64,000 nt of DNA, taken from the NCBI GenBank assembly GCA_018398805.1, contig JAGFBZ010001926.1, positions 1,550,001-1,614,000 on the forward strand, given 5' to 3'. Positions 1-13,020 of the stretch are shown here, one piece after another. Source of the stretch: Hirundichthys speculiger (lineage: Eukaryota; Chordata; Actinopteri; Beloniformes; Exocoetidae). A model generated the notes under the pieces. That model was not told where the DNA came from. It saw only the letters and a list, made by a program, of their open reading frames with translations, and did no database searches. Position 1 is the first letter of the stretch. Every line of letters begins with the position of its first letter. The translations under genes were made by a program, and so were the position numbers.

Positions 1-340
1 GTCAGTGCTCTCCAAAAAAAAAAAATTCCAGCACCCGATGACCCTCATCGCCAGGGAAACTGGTACAGGCTGGCCCTCAGAGCTGGGTCTCACAATACCG
101 ACTTGAACAGCAGAAAGATCTTGTATCCTGTGTGAGCTCTGGATGGTTGAAGGCAGAGAGAGGATGCCCTCTGGGACAGAGCAGTGACCTCTTTTACCAA
201 GGACCACGACCGCTCATAGACAGAACAGCTCCCGTTACATAATGTTGCCTTCGTTTGAATCCTTCACCTTTACGCATCTAATGCTCTTTTGTAATTTGTT
301 GTATATGTGACACAGTGACAATAAAGAAATCTTGAAGGTA
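1..340 (+). repeat. Probable LINE 3' tail
   Basis: The stretch ends in a T-rich segment followed by GTGACAATAAAGAAATC near 313-333. This is the kind of polyadenylation-like tail found at the 3' end of fish L2/CR1-type LINEs. No reverse transcriptase reading frame remains. The class assignment is by recollection of the tail style only. Confidence 0.35.
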
Positions 341-2150
341 AAGTTCTCTTGACTGAAACTTTATCACACCCTTGTTGATTTGAATATTCAAAACAACATG
401 TGCTAGGGCCGATAGAGATTTTAACAAGAACTAAAAGTTAAGCTCATCTGAAGTGATGGCTGCTCATTTTACACTGATGTGTTGCATGTAATACTGCATA
501 GAGTTCTTCAAAGCATACTAAAGACAACCATGTTCCCCAAGTAAGTATGTATGAGATCTAATGTTTTAGTTTTCATCTTACTTTTGTAGTTTTGAGACAC
601 AATTTGTGCTGTCTTGAGTTGTAATTTTTCAAGTTATAAGATTTAAATGTTCTCATTCTTAATATGCCATGACAATGACAATCTTTAAAATGATTCAATC
701 TGTTTTTGTGTTGTTTTTTTTAACTTCTCTTTTCCTCTAGGAATCTGTAAGCACTGCTGCTGCACTGTCATCCTCACCCTGCAGTACATGCGCTGGCATT
801 ACTGCTGCGCTGCCAAAAACCCTTTCCCCGAAACAAATACCACAAAATGACTATCTCCTTTCTGATCATAACCGCGAACAGCCAGGGAACCAGTGGTTGC
901 ACAGTCAATATGAGAAGAACTGGAATCTCTGAATGACATGAAAGCAAGACTTCCTCTTGTGACTTCAGACAAGCGAGTGGGTGCCATTCAAAAGAACAAA
1001 AGTGCCATCATTCTCAATTAGGCCCGGCTTGGTAACTAGGGCGTCGATGCCCTCTGGTCTGTCTCTGTCCAGGCCCGGGGTGCAATTGCACAGCAAATTG
1101 CTTTTGATTGGACAATTACTATCAATCAGCAGTGCAAATAATGATGAGCCGAGAAGCTCAAATCCCTTTTTGCCATTTTTAGGGTGAAAACTAGTTGAAT
1201 GTAATTGCTCAAGAATGCTGGGAGAATAATTTGGGTGCCATAACTGAGCAGACAGCCACGTGCTTGTCTAGCTGAGGGTTATTACAGGGAGGCTCAGGTT
1301 CACATGCCCCCAGGGACCACGCACGCCTGTGGCCCAGACCGGCGCTCCCTCGGGTCCAGTCAGAGGGCTGAGTGTGCTGAGCACAAAGCCCGTCCCTGGT
1401 GTGTGAAACATCTCTGAGCTAGTCACCAACGTGTTGTCAAGGGGGGAAGTGGGGGTGCACTCCAACAATGTGGCTTTGAATGCGCGCACACACAGCCTCA
1501 GTGTCCGCGCTCATCCCTCTCTCATTGTAGAGCCTTTGTGTGTGTTCACGAGATCTTAGATCGCTGACACATTCACACGGACATCTATCTGGCTCCTGCT
1601 GACCAACCAAACTACTAAAACGCTCTCAATCATGTCCCTAGAAACACTGTCACAACAGAGAATCGACCTGTGCTGGCTGCCTCTCAGTCCCAGCAGCGGA
1701 GCGTTGCTGTTCATCATACACCGTTACAGGATGTAGTCATTCAGTGCATGACAGGTCACTGCCAATTAGGGTTGTTGCCACATGTGAATTTCCAACTCCA
1801 TATGATACTCGATTCCCAAAGGAAAAAAAAAGAAATGTTTAATTGAGAGCATCTTGTGTCTTTTTCCTCATGGTGTCATTGGGGTGGTGACATATGAGGC
1901 TGAAAAATCTGTTAATGAGCAGCAGTCAAGGCTAAACGTTATCCACAAGCAGTGTTTGTGCTCCGATTTTCAATTTTTTATTGAAGAGCAGCGCTTCAAC
2001 GGACTTCATCTCACTATTGAATTTTTGATCTTAATTGTATTGCTCATAAAAAAAAAGAAAAAATTGGCAACACTTGAGAAAAATGATCAAATATTTGTTT
2101 TAATTTAGACTAAAAATATCACAAAGCAAAATTGCACTTTATAGAGCAAA
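341..2150. other. Putative kif13a intron 1 sequence, no exon seen
   Basis: No exon with splice sites and a recognisable protein was found on either strand. A homeobox/POU-like AT motif cluster lies at about 1085-1150 and is discussed as a possible conserved non-coding element. Everything left of 18141 is interpreted as kif13a intron 1 only because the next exons of that gene are not seen. Confidence 0.4.
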
Positions 2151-2159
2151 AATTGCATT

Positions 2160-2740
2160 AGTGTGTGATCCAATGACCTGCACAAGTTTTGCTAATATGA
2201 CTTGAAGTCCACTCAGTGCGCCTATTTATCAGCCTGGTAAGCCATCCTAATTTTTCAAATCTCTGATACAAATCATTTGTTTGGTTCTTCTGGATCAACT
2301 CTGATTTCCAGGGGACTGCACCAACAGAAGTAGAGGAAACTGCCACTGAACACCACTGAACAGGAAAATAATCAGTCAGAGAAATGAGGCATGTGACATA
2401 GGCAGAGCAATAACCAGACCAGCAGCAACTAAGGAGAGCCAAAATAGCATACAGGGGAGTTGAAACGTCAGTGAATGATTGTGGTTCGTTTGGCAGTCGA
2501 GACCTGTTGATCCAAGGTGCCATTAGCAGTTCTCCAGCCATCTTGGTGATTTTGAAAAGTGGCTCCTAAATGAGTCATCACATAAAGCCCACTCCATTGT
2601 GACTGGCGCAGTACATTCTGTGCCAGTGGAAATGGCTGTAAACGGGAGGGTTAGCAGACCAATTTCATGAGAGAAAAGTTTAGCGATGTGAATGTGTGTG
2701 CAATTGGCCAGGCTGACCATTAAACTCCATGAATTCTGGC
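2160..2740 (+). repeat. Unclassified interspersed repeat, copy A
   Basis: This segment is clearly related to 9400-9890 (same strand) and to 12500-13020 (opposite strand). Shared landmarks in the same order include a block near CAATGAATGA, then CATTAGCA-TTCT, GCC-TCTTGG, GAGTCAT, CATAAAGCCCACT and finally GGCCAGGCTGAC. The open frames here contain no transposase motif I recognise, so it is probably a non-autonomous element. Confidence 0.7.
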
Positions 2741-3683
2741 GCTTACTTTCACACTGAAAAGATGGTCGCAAAATACAACTTAATAGTTGAGTTTGGAGCC
2801 CTGATGAGGTCCAGAACGATATAAACCGTGTTATGCCCATTCAGTCATGTGTTCATCTGCTATTGAGGGATGGAGCTGAATCTGGCTCTGACCTTGTGTG
2901 TCAACAGGAGGAGGCAAAGATGATGCTGTTCGGTATCAAGACTGAACATCTAATCATCTGATTTTCTTTTATTGATTACATTAAAATCTGAGCTGTTTTT
3001 TTTCTGACAATCCTGCTACAAACATCTGCTCATTGCCTTGTGGATTCTGAGGAGTTTATTTTTGTAAGAGAAAGACATGAATGAATGAAACATACATACC
3101 TTGGGTTGTTTCCTGTTGAAGCAGAAGGCCAGTCCATCATGAACATAAACCCACAGGCGAACCAAAACCAGAGAAACACAAAGGAAATAACACAGTTAGC
3201 ATTGACACAGGACATGTTCACACATGGTAAAAGTTCTCTCTTTGTAGCAATGTGTCCTGAAGACAAAGAAAAACTTCTGATAACTTTTTTTTAATGAAAT
3301 CTCTAACTTCTTCCAAACTTCCTCCACTCTAAAACTCCTCTTGCGACTTCTTCATTCACTTGTTTGTTCACTCATTCATTCGCTTCCACACAGCAGTTCC
3401 TGGTGGTAGATGCTGCTGTGATTGGGCTCATAATTGGTCCAGTGGAGCGAGAGGAAGGGAAGAGATTTAGGATTCAATGTCCCACTGACTCTGTTGAATA
3501 AATAGCTCTTATTCCTGTGGACTTAACACGGAGGCCAGTTCGGGGAAGCGGCACTCAGCATAACATGCTGCCGGAACTCAGAACAAATGGGCAGTATATG
3601 CTCCTATGTTATGTAAGGTTGTTCTCTTCTCTAAAGAAGAAAGAACAGAAATCTTAAAACCAAACTGCTCCTCACCACACAGT
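2741..3683. other. Non-coding stretch between repeats
   Basis: Mixed unique-looking sequence with no convincing exon. The short open frames on both strands (3030-3294) overlap each other and match no family I know. Confidence 0.4.
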
Positions 3684-5225
3684 TGTGTCCAAAATAATAG
3701 CAGCATGTTTAAAAAGGTGAGTAATGCTCAAATTCCATAGAGCGGCTTTCATTTCCAAACATGCAAATACATTGGGAACGCTGCACTTTCTATTCCAAGT
3801 CAAAACAGGAAGAAAAATTCATCAAATCTGTTATTCCTTCACAAAAACTATAGGAAAAGGAATATTAGGCTACACTGTTAAAAACAGTATTTTTGATGTC
3901 ACCCCACAAGTTTTCTATGGGATCAAGGTCCATACCGTTAATCTTGTTGATCTGGAGCCAAGATGCTGCTGCTTGCTGGTGTGTTTGGGGTCGTTGTCTT
4001 GTTGAAACACCCATTTCAAGGACATTTCCTCTTCATCATAAGGCAACATGACCTCTTCAAGTATTCTCAACTATTCAAGCTGACCTATGATCCCTGGTAT
4101 GTGCTGAAAAGGCCCAACATCATTGTATGAGAAACATCTCCATATCAGGATGCTTGCTCCACCATGATTTACTATCTTCACAGTGTACTGTCATTTGAAT
4201 TCAGTGTTTGGGAGTTGTCTGCCAGACTGTCCGTGAACCCACACCCAAAGAAACAATCTTGCTTTAATCCAACCACAAAACACTCCATTTCTCTTTAGGT
4301 CAGTTAATGCGTTCTTTGGAAAATTGTAACCTCTTCAGCGCAGTCGTTTTTTCCAACAATGGGACTTTGCGGGGGCTTCCTGCGGATATCTTGGCTTCAC
4401 ATAGGCTTCTCCTAATTGTTACAGTGCTCACAGGTAACTAGATCTTCTTTGATCACACTGTAGCAGATCATTTGCTGAGTCTTTGCCATTTGGGCCGCTC
4501 TTCAATCCATTTAAAGGTGGGGTGGGTGTTGTTTTTTTGCAACACTTTTTACAATATTGCCTGAAAACCTTTTCACATTTCCATTGCACCCACTGAAATA
4601 AAATGTTTGCAAAAAAAACTAAACATTTTGGTCCAGTCTAGAAGGTATAATCAGAGAAAAACTCTGACCAATCAAAAAAGTGATCATCACTATTTTGATT
4701 GGCTGCCTAATACGTCCATCAAATATCAATGAACTCCCTCCCTCCCTCCCTGCGGTTCATGCAGTCGTGAATCATGTGAAGGCGTGGTTTCGAGGGGTGA
4801 GCTGAAGAGGAGGAGGCGGAGCCTTTGGGAGGAGGGAGGGAGTGTATATTTTCAAAATCTCACTTGAGTTGGATTGCTGGAACCGTTTTTCAAACAACAC
4901 CTACTCCACCTTTAAATGGTAGTTTTCTGTTTTTCTTCCACGTCTTTCTGGTTTTGGTTTCCATTTTAGAGCATCTGAGGTCATCTTAGCTGAGCAGCCT
5001 ATCATGTTCTGCACTTTATATGTTTTCCCTCTCCAATCAACTTTTTAATCAAAGAACAACCCATTTTACTCAGATTTCCAGAGAAATGCACTATAACCAG
5101 CATGTTAAATATCTGCTGCTGTCCTATAACAGGGGCCACCTGTTCGACACCTGCTCAACACCTGTTTTTTCACAGAATAAATATCCTCACTAACTAAACT
5201 ACACTACTATTTTTAAGAACAACAG
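3684..5225 (-). mobile_element. Degenerate Tc1/mariner transposon
   Basis: The left end starts GTGTCCAAAATAATAGCAG and a decayed inverted copy (CTACTATTTTTAAGAACA) lies near 5206-5224. Read on the minus strand, the interior shows transposase remnants broken by stops. These include a stretch reading WVFQQDNDPKHTSK around 3960-4015, the catalytic-core signature of Tc1/mariner enzymes. A second element is inserted at 4511-4915. The copy is dead, with several stops and frameshifts. Confidence 0.75.
4511..4915. mobile_element. 405-bp MITE nested in the Tc1/mariner copy
   Basis: Terminal inverted repeats of about 25 bp match at 22 of 25 positions. The left begins TTAAAGGTGGGGTGGG and the right ends CTACTCCACCTTTAA. 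Both ends coincide with TTAA, consistent with a TTAA target-site duplication as made by piggyBac-type enzymes. The flanks CCATTTAA and TTAAATGG suggest the target was the palindrome CCATTTAAATGG. No coding capacity is visible. Confidence 0.7.
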
Positions 5226-8200
5226 GATGCACAACACTCCTTTAATCTTCACTCTCCAAACAGTAATAACAAATTCGATAAAGTTCTCTTCATGTTTTGA
5301 TTTGGAGTTTAATGTGGGCCACAACATGCCAAATGCACCACCATCTTAGTGACTGTACATCTGCCACAGTCCTGTCAGCAGATCCCTCCTGCAGGTATCT
5401 CCTGGCACTGAGAAAGACGTGGGCATCACCTTCACAGGGTAACTAATACTGGGCAGGTTGCCTCAGGAAGACTGAAACACTACACCAGAGTGTCTCACAC
5501 AAATATGAGCTGAGTCACCAACAACAGCTGCACCCACACCCACCCAGAAGTGCTCCTTTCAAATCTATTATCTCTGTCCAAGTTCCTCTCAATTAAACCA
5601 AAAAATCCCCATCTCCTTTATGGAGTATACTCCAAGTTATCAGCGCCGCTCATGCTCACGATGATGAAGCACAGAAAGAAAATGTCTTGGTAGATGAGCT
5701 AAAAATAAATGAATTAATAAAAGGGCCAAGTAAGTGTCTGAACCTTGAATCTAAATATGGGTCACTGACACTGACTGAAACTCGGTCAGCGCACACCAGG
5801 ACTGCAGCAAGTCCTGTCATCTGTTTTTGCAAGTCCTGTCATCTTTCCATGCAGGAGAACAGAGCTACAACATGCAGACTGCTGGGAGCTCAGATCTAAG
5901 ACTTCCTTTGGCAGGCGCCTGCTGGCAGCTGTAGTAAAAATGAGAAGGAGATTTAAGAAAACGCATAGATTAGACACTTTGAAGAACAAAAGAAAAAGTA
6001 GTAGGATCTCTGCACCTGCAGCAGAAACCAAGCCATCAGAGACAGTACAGTCTGGCGGCTCTCGCTCATTGAGTCATCTACTGTATATTCCGTTACTGCA
6101 TTCAGTTTTGGCATGTTAGGAATGTTGTACATGACAATGGGAGGAACTGTTTCCAAATGGCTATATTTAGGATTTCAGAGAGCCATTATTCCCTCATAGA
6201 CATTTGTTTAATTCCAAAAACTGAATTCTTTGGAGACTTGTATTGAACAAGAGGCTTTAACCTGCCCTTACTTGATTCCAACATGAAGACCTCCCTGCTC
6301 AGTGAGTTAAAGTGCATTAATCTCCACTCCTCCCACTCTGCTTTGGATATAATCTCTCTAATCACCCCAAAGTCTGTGTCCCCCAGAGCATTTTGTAGTC
6401 TGCTTGGCAAAAATATGTAAGCTGCAGCATGCTGTCTCTGTCAGGGATTTCCTAGCTTACTTTTGATTTTAAAGATATTTTCTTATTTACAAAAAGAGTT
6501 TAACATGCAACATGCATGCTCATGAGTTCCTTGATGAATCAGTGAATCATCTTTCTTAACAATTTAAAACTCGAATCATAATTTCCAAAGGCAGTTTTTA
6601 TTATAATGTTCAAGCAAGCAAAGGAAAATATCTTCACTTCACTCCATTTAGGAAATGCTACCAGTGACACAAATGTTATTATTTAAGCATGAAGCCCACA
6701 GGCTGTTTGCTTAATAATCAGCACACGTGTCAAGTTATGTCTCAAGGGCTTATTAAAGGCAGTGTTGTTTTTGTATGTTACAAATGTGAGACACACATGG
6801 ATGGCACAGAAGTGCCAGACAGCATCAGATTCTTCCTCCATCTGAGGCAAAAGCACTCACAGCCTCAGTGGGGCATGATCAAATCCTAAAGTTCCCTCGG
6901 GTATAAAACGGCCTCTCACAACAATCGATTCATCCTCTACATGACTGTACATGAGGTCGGGAAGACTAGAGGAGGAAACAGATCTCTTTTCTTTTTTTTT
7001 TTTCACAAAAATCTAATTTCTCAATACCAAGAACAATTTCTCCATAGCAACAGAAAAGTCACAGCTGGTCAGATCGCATACAACAGATGTGGCATTTTCT
7101 GTGCCTTCCAGCTCAGATCAAAGTGTGTGCCGGTGCTCAAAATGATGGTATGGGGAGTTTAACAACAGCAGTGGAATCCCCCCCTGTGGTCACGGAGCTG
7201 GATTAAGGCCACGGAGTTATTATGCCAACGACAACTGCACTCTTCAAGCCCAGCAGGCAACACATCAGATTATTCTATTGTATTATCCACCCACTCAAAC
7301 GTCTATCTAGTCTTAAATAATACATTTCATATCCAAACCCTAGACAGTGTAAACTTTTCATATTTCTGTATGCCATTTGTTTTATTCTGGAGTCCCTTAA
7401 CAACCTTTAACTAGCAGATCAGGAACTGAACGGCTCAGCAACTAAATACTGGAGGGGCTCATTTCTTCATCATGAGTTCATGTGTGTGATAAATACATTA
7501 ATAAAATCAAATGACTACATTTAGCACCTTCAATGAATAATTTAATATCCCTTCTGTTTAAATATAAGCTCACGTGGAAAAGGTTTAACTCCATGAAGTT
7601 GCTGCAACATTTATTTCTCTTATTAATGCACTCACACTTGTCTAAGATGTTTTACAGGCACTCCCAGTCACATATTTGAAACTCTCCTCTAGATCTGCTG
7701 ATGAAACTGCTCCTCCTCCCATCCTTTAACCTCCATTCACCCACACCACTTCTTCACATTTAGCTTTCGACATGTTTTAAGACAATGAGGACCCAGAGCC
7801 AAAAGCAAAGTGCTCTTGCAGACTAGGGGCTAACATTTCACACAGTCTTCCGGTATGTTTAGACCAGAACCCTTCAGTCCCCACCCACTCAAAGCAGAGG
7901 TCATCCTGCTGCACATCAGCTGTACTCCGTGGGTCTCTCTTATGACTGATAACAGTTAGGATGGTTCCAAGGAAGCACACAGCGCGGTGCCACATCTGAC
8001 CAGGCTGCCACTTCTGTGAGCACGGGAGATCGAAGAGCGATCCAAACGTGGCTGGAGTCAGAGGACATTTGGAAATATTTCCGACACAGCACTGAAGGAA
8101 GTTAGCTGCCTGATGACAAAAACAGACCTATCCGAGTTACAGAGAGAGCTAACTCCTGCCACACAAACAATTTCTGGAACTTCTCATACACTTCCCACAT

Positions 8201-8731
8201 GGGAAGCGGCTCCCATTGAAAAAAAGCCTCCTTCAACTTCGCTGCACAACGCGCCTTACAAGCAAAATTGCATATTATAGTACTTCTAAAATGAAATATG
8301 GAGTATTCAACTACATTTACAGAATACTTACTTGACTTTAGAAGTAAAAATATTAATTTTGTAGAGGAATTTTTTTTTAATGAAAAAATGCTAATTACTG
8401 ACATGTCGGTGTGTTAGCAGCAGCTTAACATTTTATCAGATCAAGTAGAGCAACTTTCGTTCAATTACAGTTTGGTAGTTGAGCCTTACTGGTCCCAAAC
8501 TATGTTAACAGGGTAAATCCATGATAAAAATATAAAGGAAACAAATCAATTAAGTCACAGAGGAAGTCAGTTCTCTCCAGAACAGCTAATAGCAGTTCCA
8601 AGCCCTGAACAAAAGATTTTTTACAATATTTTACAATATGAACCCTGAGTCTGACTCAGAAAGTGACGATGGTCAGCCTCCTAAACCTGAACATGCAGTA
8701 AATGTGCAACAACGCTAAACAAGGTGGACAT
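5226..8731. other. Putative kif13a intron 1, nothing recognised
   Basis: AT-rich sequence with scattered short open frames on both strands, none longer than about 100 codons and none resembling a known family. No splice-bounded exon or structured RNA was recognised. Confidence 0.4.
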
Positions 8732-9177
8732 CAGGGCTGAATAATATACTAAAAATGTATTGTCATCACAATATCAATATTTGCAAAACCAAGTAAATAT
8801 TGCAATACATGGTGCTCTGATATATTTCTAAGAGGCATTCTTTCACACCCTGACCGTCATTCATAAATTTGGACTCATAGTGCCCAGTTTCTTTTTTTCA
8901 AATAATTTTCTTCCTCTAAAATGTTGCAACAGTTGTTTTGAGGTGCATTTGTTTCCCCCTTTAACTAAAAAATATCATTGTCGAAAAAAAAAAGCATTCT
9001 CTGTCTTTCTTTTTTTTTTTGTCTAAAGGGGCTTTTCAGTCTATTTTAATACCAAAGAATAAAAAACATAAACACCTTATACTTATTAAACATTTCTTTA
9101 TATGTCAGAAGTCATATCTTCATCGCAATTTTCCACAATATCTCATATCCCATTTTTCTAGCATTGCCCATCCCTAA
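8732..9177. mobile_element. hAT-type non-autonomous element (probable)
   Basis: The left end reads CAGGGCTGAATAATAT. The right end reads GCATTGCCCATCCCTAA, roughly the inverted form. The interior alternates AT-rich blocks built from ATATTG and CAATAT words. This layout is common in fish hAT MITEs with CAGGG-CTGGGCAAT ends. An 8-bp target duplication is not clear. Confidence 0.5.
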
Positions 9178-9399
9178 CAGAGGACACTTGCTATAAAGAG
9201 GTATGGCTGGAGTAGCAAAGGGGTTAAAAAAAATAAAATCAAATAAATAAATAAATTTATGCAACTAGATGACATGAAGGCTACAAATCATTTCTAAACC
9301 ACTTAAAGTGAGGAAAACCATAATATCAGGCCTCCAATGTAAAACAGTAACCAACACAGCAACTGTAATTTACCCTGAACAGACATCTCAATTCATTTC

Positions 9400-9890
9400 C
9401 TCTTTGATACTAAGAATTAGTCTGACTTCCCTCGAGTTGACTTTCATCTCAAGGTGGCAGTAACAACGAATACAGAAGAAGCTGCAACTGGAAGCCACTG
9501 GATAGGGACACAATCAATTAGAGAAACGAAGCTGGTGACATAGGCGGCACTACAACCAGATTACTATTAAAAAGAGATCCTGATATGGTGAGCAGTGGAG
9601 TCAGAACACCAATGAATGACTGCTGTCCTATTTACATTTATGTAAAAACTGTTCATCCCAGGTGTCATTAGCAATTCTGCAGCCGTCTTGGCTGTTTTGT
9701 ATAGTAGCTCTTAGATGCACCTGCATGAGTCATTGCATAAAGCCCACTGGCACCCCACTGTGATTTGTACGGTACATCTTGTACTGGTGAAAATGACTGT
9801 GAATCAGAGGAGGACCCAAATCCATTTCAGGAGAGCAAGTTTTCACGAAATGAATGGGTATGGCAATCCAGGCTGACTGTAATTAACTAT
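9400..9890 (+). repeat. Unclassified interspersed repeat, copy B
   Basis: Same family and orientation as 2160-2740. Shared blocks in order are TTAGTCTGACTTCC, CACAATCAATTAGAGAAA, GGTGACATAGGC, CACCAATGAATGACTG, GTGTCATTAGCAATTCTG, GCCGTCTTGG, GCATAAAGCCCACTGG and AATCCAGGCTGAC. No coding potential is seen. Confidence 0.7.
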
Positions 9891-12197
9891 ATCTAAGAAA
9901 TGTGGTGAGGTTTGCTTTTCAAATTGAAGGATTAATATGATAATATGTTGCAGACTGGTACCATGCAAGTAAAGCACCCGAACTGCACAGTATTTAAGTA
10001 AATGTAGGTGAAATAAATGTGCCCCTAAACTGTTTCAAAAGCTAAAATTAGAGCCCTGTGAAAACGTTTAGACGAGCTGGGGAATATTACCCATTGTGTC
10101 ATCAACATGACCCCAGGACTTTTCTGTATCTCACGGCTGCTGGTACTAAGCAACCACCCAACCAAAGTAAACAGAGGAGGGGAGATCATCTACCAGCCTC
10201 ATGAGTCAAACTTAAGTTATGAAAGCTGAATTCAGGATCTCAAAAAAACAGCCACGAAAAAGAGCACTGCCACCAGCAGCACACATGATGCTCATACCGT
10301 CTTCAGCACAGGGCCTCAAAGTTTCCACAACAAATGCTAACAACAAGGGTCTAATTTAATCCGCTCCGGCATTTCTGACACTGCAGTGACGAGCTCGGTC
10401 AGCAGGCTGCAGGCCAAGTTGTGCATAATAAAACATGGAGAATGGTTTAAGACTCTGTGCACTCCGAAGTCTTGAATCCAACTCCCCAGACATACCAGAG
10501 AAAAGTGAAGTTCATCAACTTAAGCCTATTTCTCCACAGGAATGGAAGTGACACATTTACAGCTGCAACACACCTCCTGTGACTGTCTGCCTGCTGGGTG
10601 TCACTTCTCTGAACAGATCTGGCATCAAGCTGCTGAGGAAAATAACAAAATCCGGACCGAGCGAGCTCATGGAGAGCAAATCACGATGCAAATATAATTA
10701 ACAGCAGAAAGACATGAATACTGACTATGGCTATGTGTTTGAACATAATAAACTATAATGAGAGTGAAAGTGAAGCCACAATAAACTTGAAAGTAAAATC
10801 ATAGAAACAAACACGCCTCCTTCCAGACTTCAAAAAGGCCTCATCAGAGAGCATCATGCAGGAAAGCTGTTACAGATTAAAAGCCTGAAGGCGAATTTAC
10901 ATAGTCTATACTGCTGCCCTACGAGAGGCCACATCTGACATTAATGAGGCACAGTCTTGACAAAGAGGCAGGACGCCATCTTTTCTCAATTCCGGATCAA
11001 GATGTAAACAATGTCCCACCCTCTAAACAAACAGCCAACAGTCCTTATGGGAATGCAATTGTTTCCTCATTTGTATTTTCTCCAAAAAGTATGGAAATAG
11101 CTTAACAGAGATAACGCAGGCCAAAGCGGTGCATGACAGGTCAACAGATAATACTGAGTAGAAAGGTTGATTATTGGCACAAAGCAAGCAAAATGTTCGG
11201 ACAAAGAGAGCATTCCTGAGGGCAGTCACTGGACAAGGCAGCACTGTCATTTAGTCTGGGGTTGTTTTGGAAAGCTTGTGATGTATGACCTCAAAGAGCA
11301 TGTGACTAAAACGTTAACATCACTACCTTGAATTTTAACAGGAACATATTGTGTTGTCAATGCCTGTACATCACAACAAAGAAACGGAAAACATTAGATA
11401 CAGTTTGTGCACTCCTCAACGACGCATTTACATTTAGAACCAAATTTCAAGGGTGAGCTTGAAATTTCTGACAACGCTGGGTGACAGACGGATGAAAATG
11501 AGGACCTTTGTGTAAATATGAGGTTGATTAATAAATGCCCGTTGCTTTGCTGTTGTACAATTGCTGTTTACAGGAGGTTACATAAGGAGCTATTTTTTCA
11601 GCTGGGAGTAGCCTCCAGGCGACCAGCAGAGACCAAAAGAAGTTACTGCTCCCACTCAAGTGAAAGCAGCAAAAGTAAGTTTGCACACTCTTGTGCAGGT
11701 TGAACCACCATGACAACATATGGTAATTAGAAAGTGCGATAGTTGTATTTACTGTAGATGTTATCTTTAAAACAGACCCAGTCCATTTGTTTCCAGTCTG
11801 TATTCATCAGCAGGATCACACAAAATCTGCAGAACTACATTTAATCAAACTCGATGTAGTATGGCCTATGGAGCAACCACTTCAATTTTTTTTATTTATT
11901 TTTCCCCATGGATGGACCTGGATTCTTTTTTTTTTTTTTAATTGCAAAACAGAGCACTGTTTTGGCTGAGGATGTCCTCTCCAAGCACTCCTCCAGCTTT
12001 CCTTAGTTTTTTTTTTTAGCTAATGCCGACCATACACTTTACAAAAACCCTTGAAAGATCTTTAAAAGACTAAGCATGACACCTTATCACAGATTAAGAC
12101 TATGAGCCAAAGTTTTAAGTTGCAGACTAAAGATTTCACAAAGACCAGGGTGATCTTGAGAGGTGACTATTTGCACACCTACAAGCAGACAGTAAGT
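9891..12197. other. Putative kif13a intron 1, nothing recognised
   Basis: No exon, repeat terminus or RNA gene was recognised. The open frames near 11023-11250 and 11518-11719 are short, lie partly on both strands, and have no family resemblance. Confidence 0.4.
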
Positions 12198-12217
12198 GGG
12201 GGGGGGGGGGGGGGGGG
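12198..12217 (+). repeat. 20-bp poly-G run
   Basis: Twenty consecutive G residues are read directly from the sequence. Such long G homopolymers are uncommon in vertebrate DNA and are error-prone in sequencing. Confidence 0.9.
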
Positions 12218-12499
12218 TAATTCTGGAGTGACATAATCTGCATGAGACATGACTAAAGACTTGCGATAATGAGAAAGATGTTTGCGTTATAATGCTAAGA
12301 CATAACAACTGAGATCACAGGAGCAAACACCACAACTCAAGCAACTCTTCATGGTGAGTCTTAGGTCAGCATTACCAGAAGAAAAAAAAAAAAGATTATT
12401 AATAGCTTATTTCTTATTGACATTTGAACTACACAGAGTGAAGTCTTCTACCAAATTGAGCACCAAATCCAATCTTGAAGTTCTAAAATAGGCACATTA

Positions 12500-13020
12500 T
12501 GCCCTTTTTGCATGGCCTGGCCAGCCATACACATTCACGTCATGAGAATTCTCTCCCATGAAATGGGTCTGGTACCCCTCCCATTCACAGCTATTTCCAG
12601 CAGTACAGAACGTACCAAAACCAGCCACAATGGGGTGGGGCGGGGTGGTCATTAATGACTCATATAGGGTTGTCCAAGAGCCACTATTCAAAACAGCCAA
12701 GATGGCTTCAGAATTGCTAATAACACCTTGGATCAACAGGTTTTTACGGCGAAACTGACAAGAATCATTCCACTGGCGTTCCAACTCCACTGCACACCAT
12801 CTGAATGTTTTGTGTTGATTCTAGTCTGGTTGTTGCTCTGCTTCATCACATGCTTCATTACTCTCATTGGTTATATTCCTAACCAATGGCATCCAGAGGT
12901 AATTTCTACTGCATTCACTGGTGCTGCCCCATGGGAACTCGAATCTAAAGGAACCAGACTAATTCCTTGTACTGAAGAGGAAAATAATTATGATGGCTGG
13001 CTAGGCAACTTCTTACAAAA
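12500..13020 (-). repeat. Unclassified interspersed repeat, copy C (inverted)
   Basis: The reverse complement aligns over about 500 bp with 2160-2740 and 9400-9890. Shared blocks on the minus strand include GGAATTAGTCTGGTTCC, CACCAGTGAATGCAG, CAACAACCAGACTAG, TTATTAGCAATTCTGAAGCC, TCTTGGCTGTTTTGAATAGT and GAGTCATTAATGACC. This copy fixes the family as a real interspersed repeat rather than a local duplication. Confidence 0.7.

Noticed and set aside
2158..2541. 127-codon minus-strand open frame
   Set aside because: It lies within a repeat that occurs three times in the window, and the homologous copies are riddled with stops. It has no family motif.
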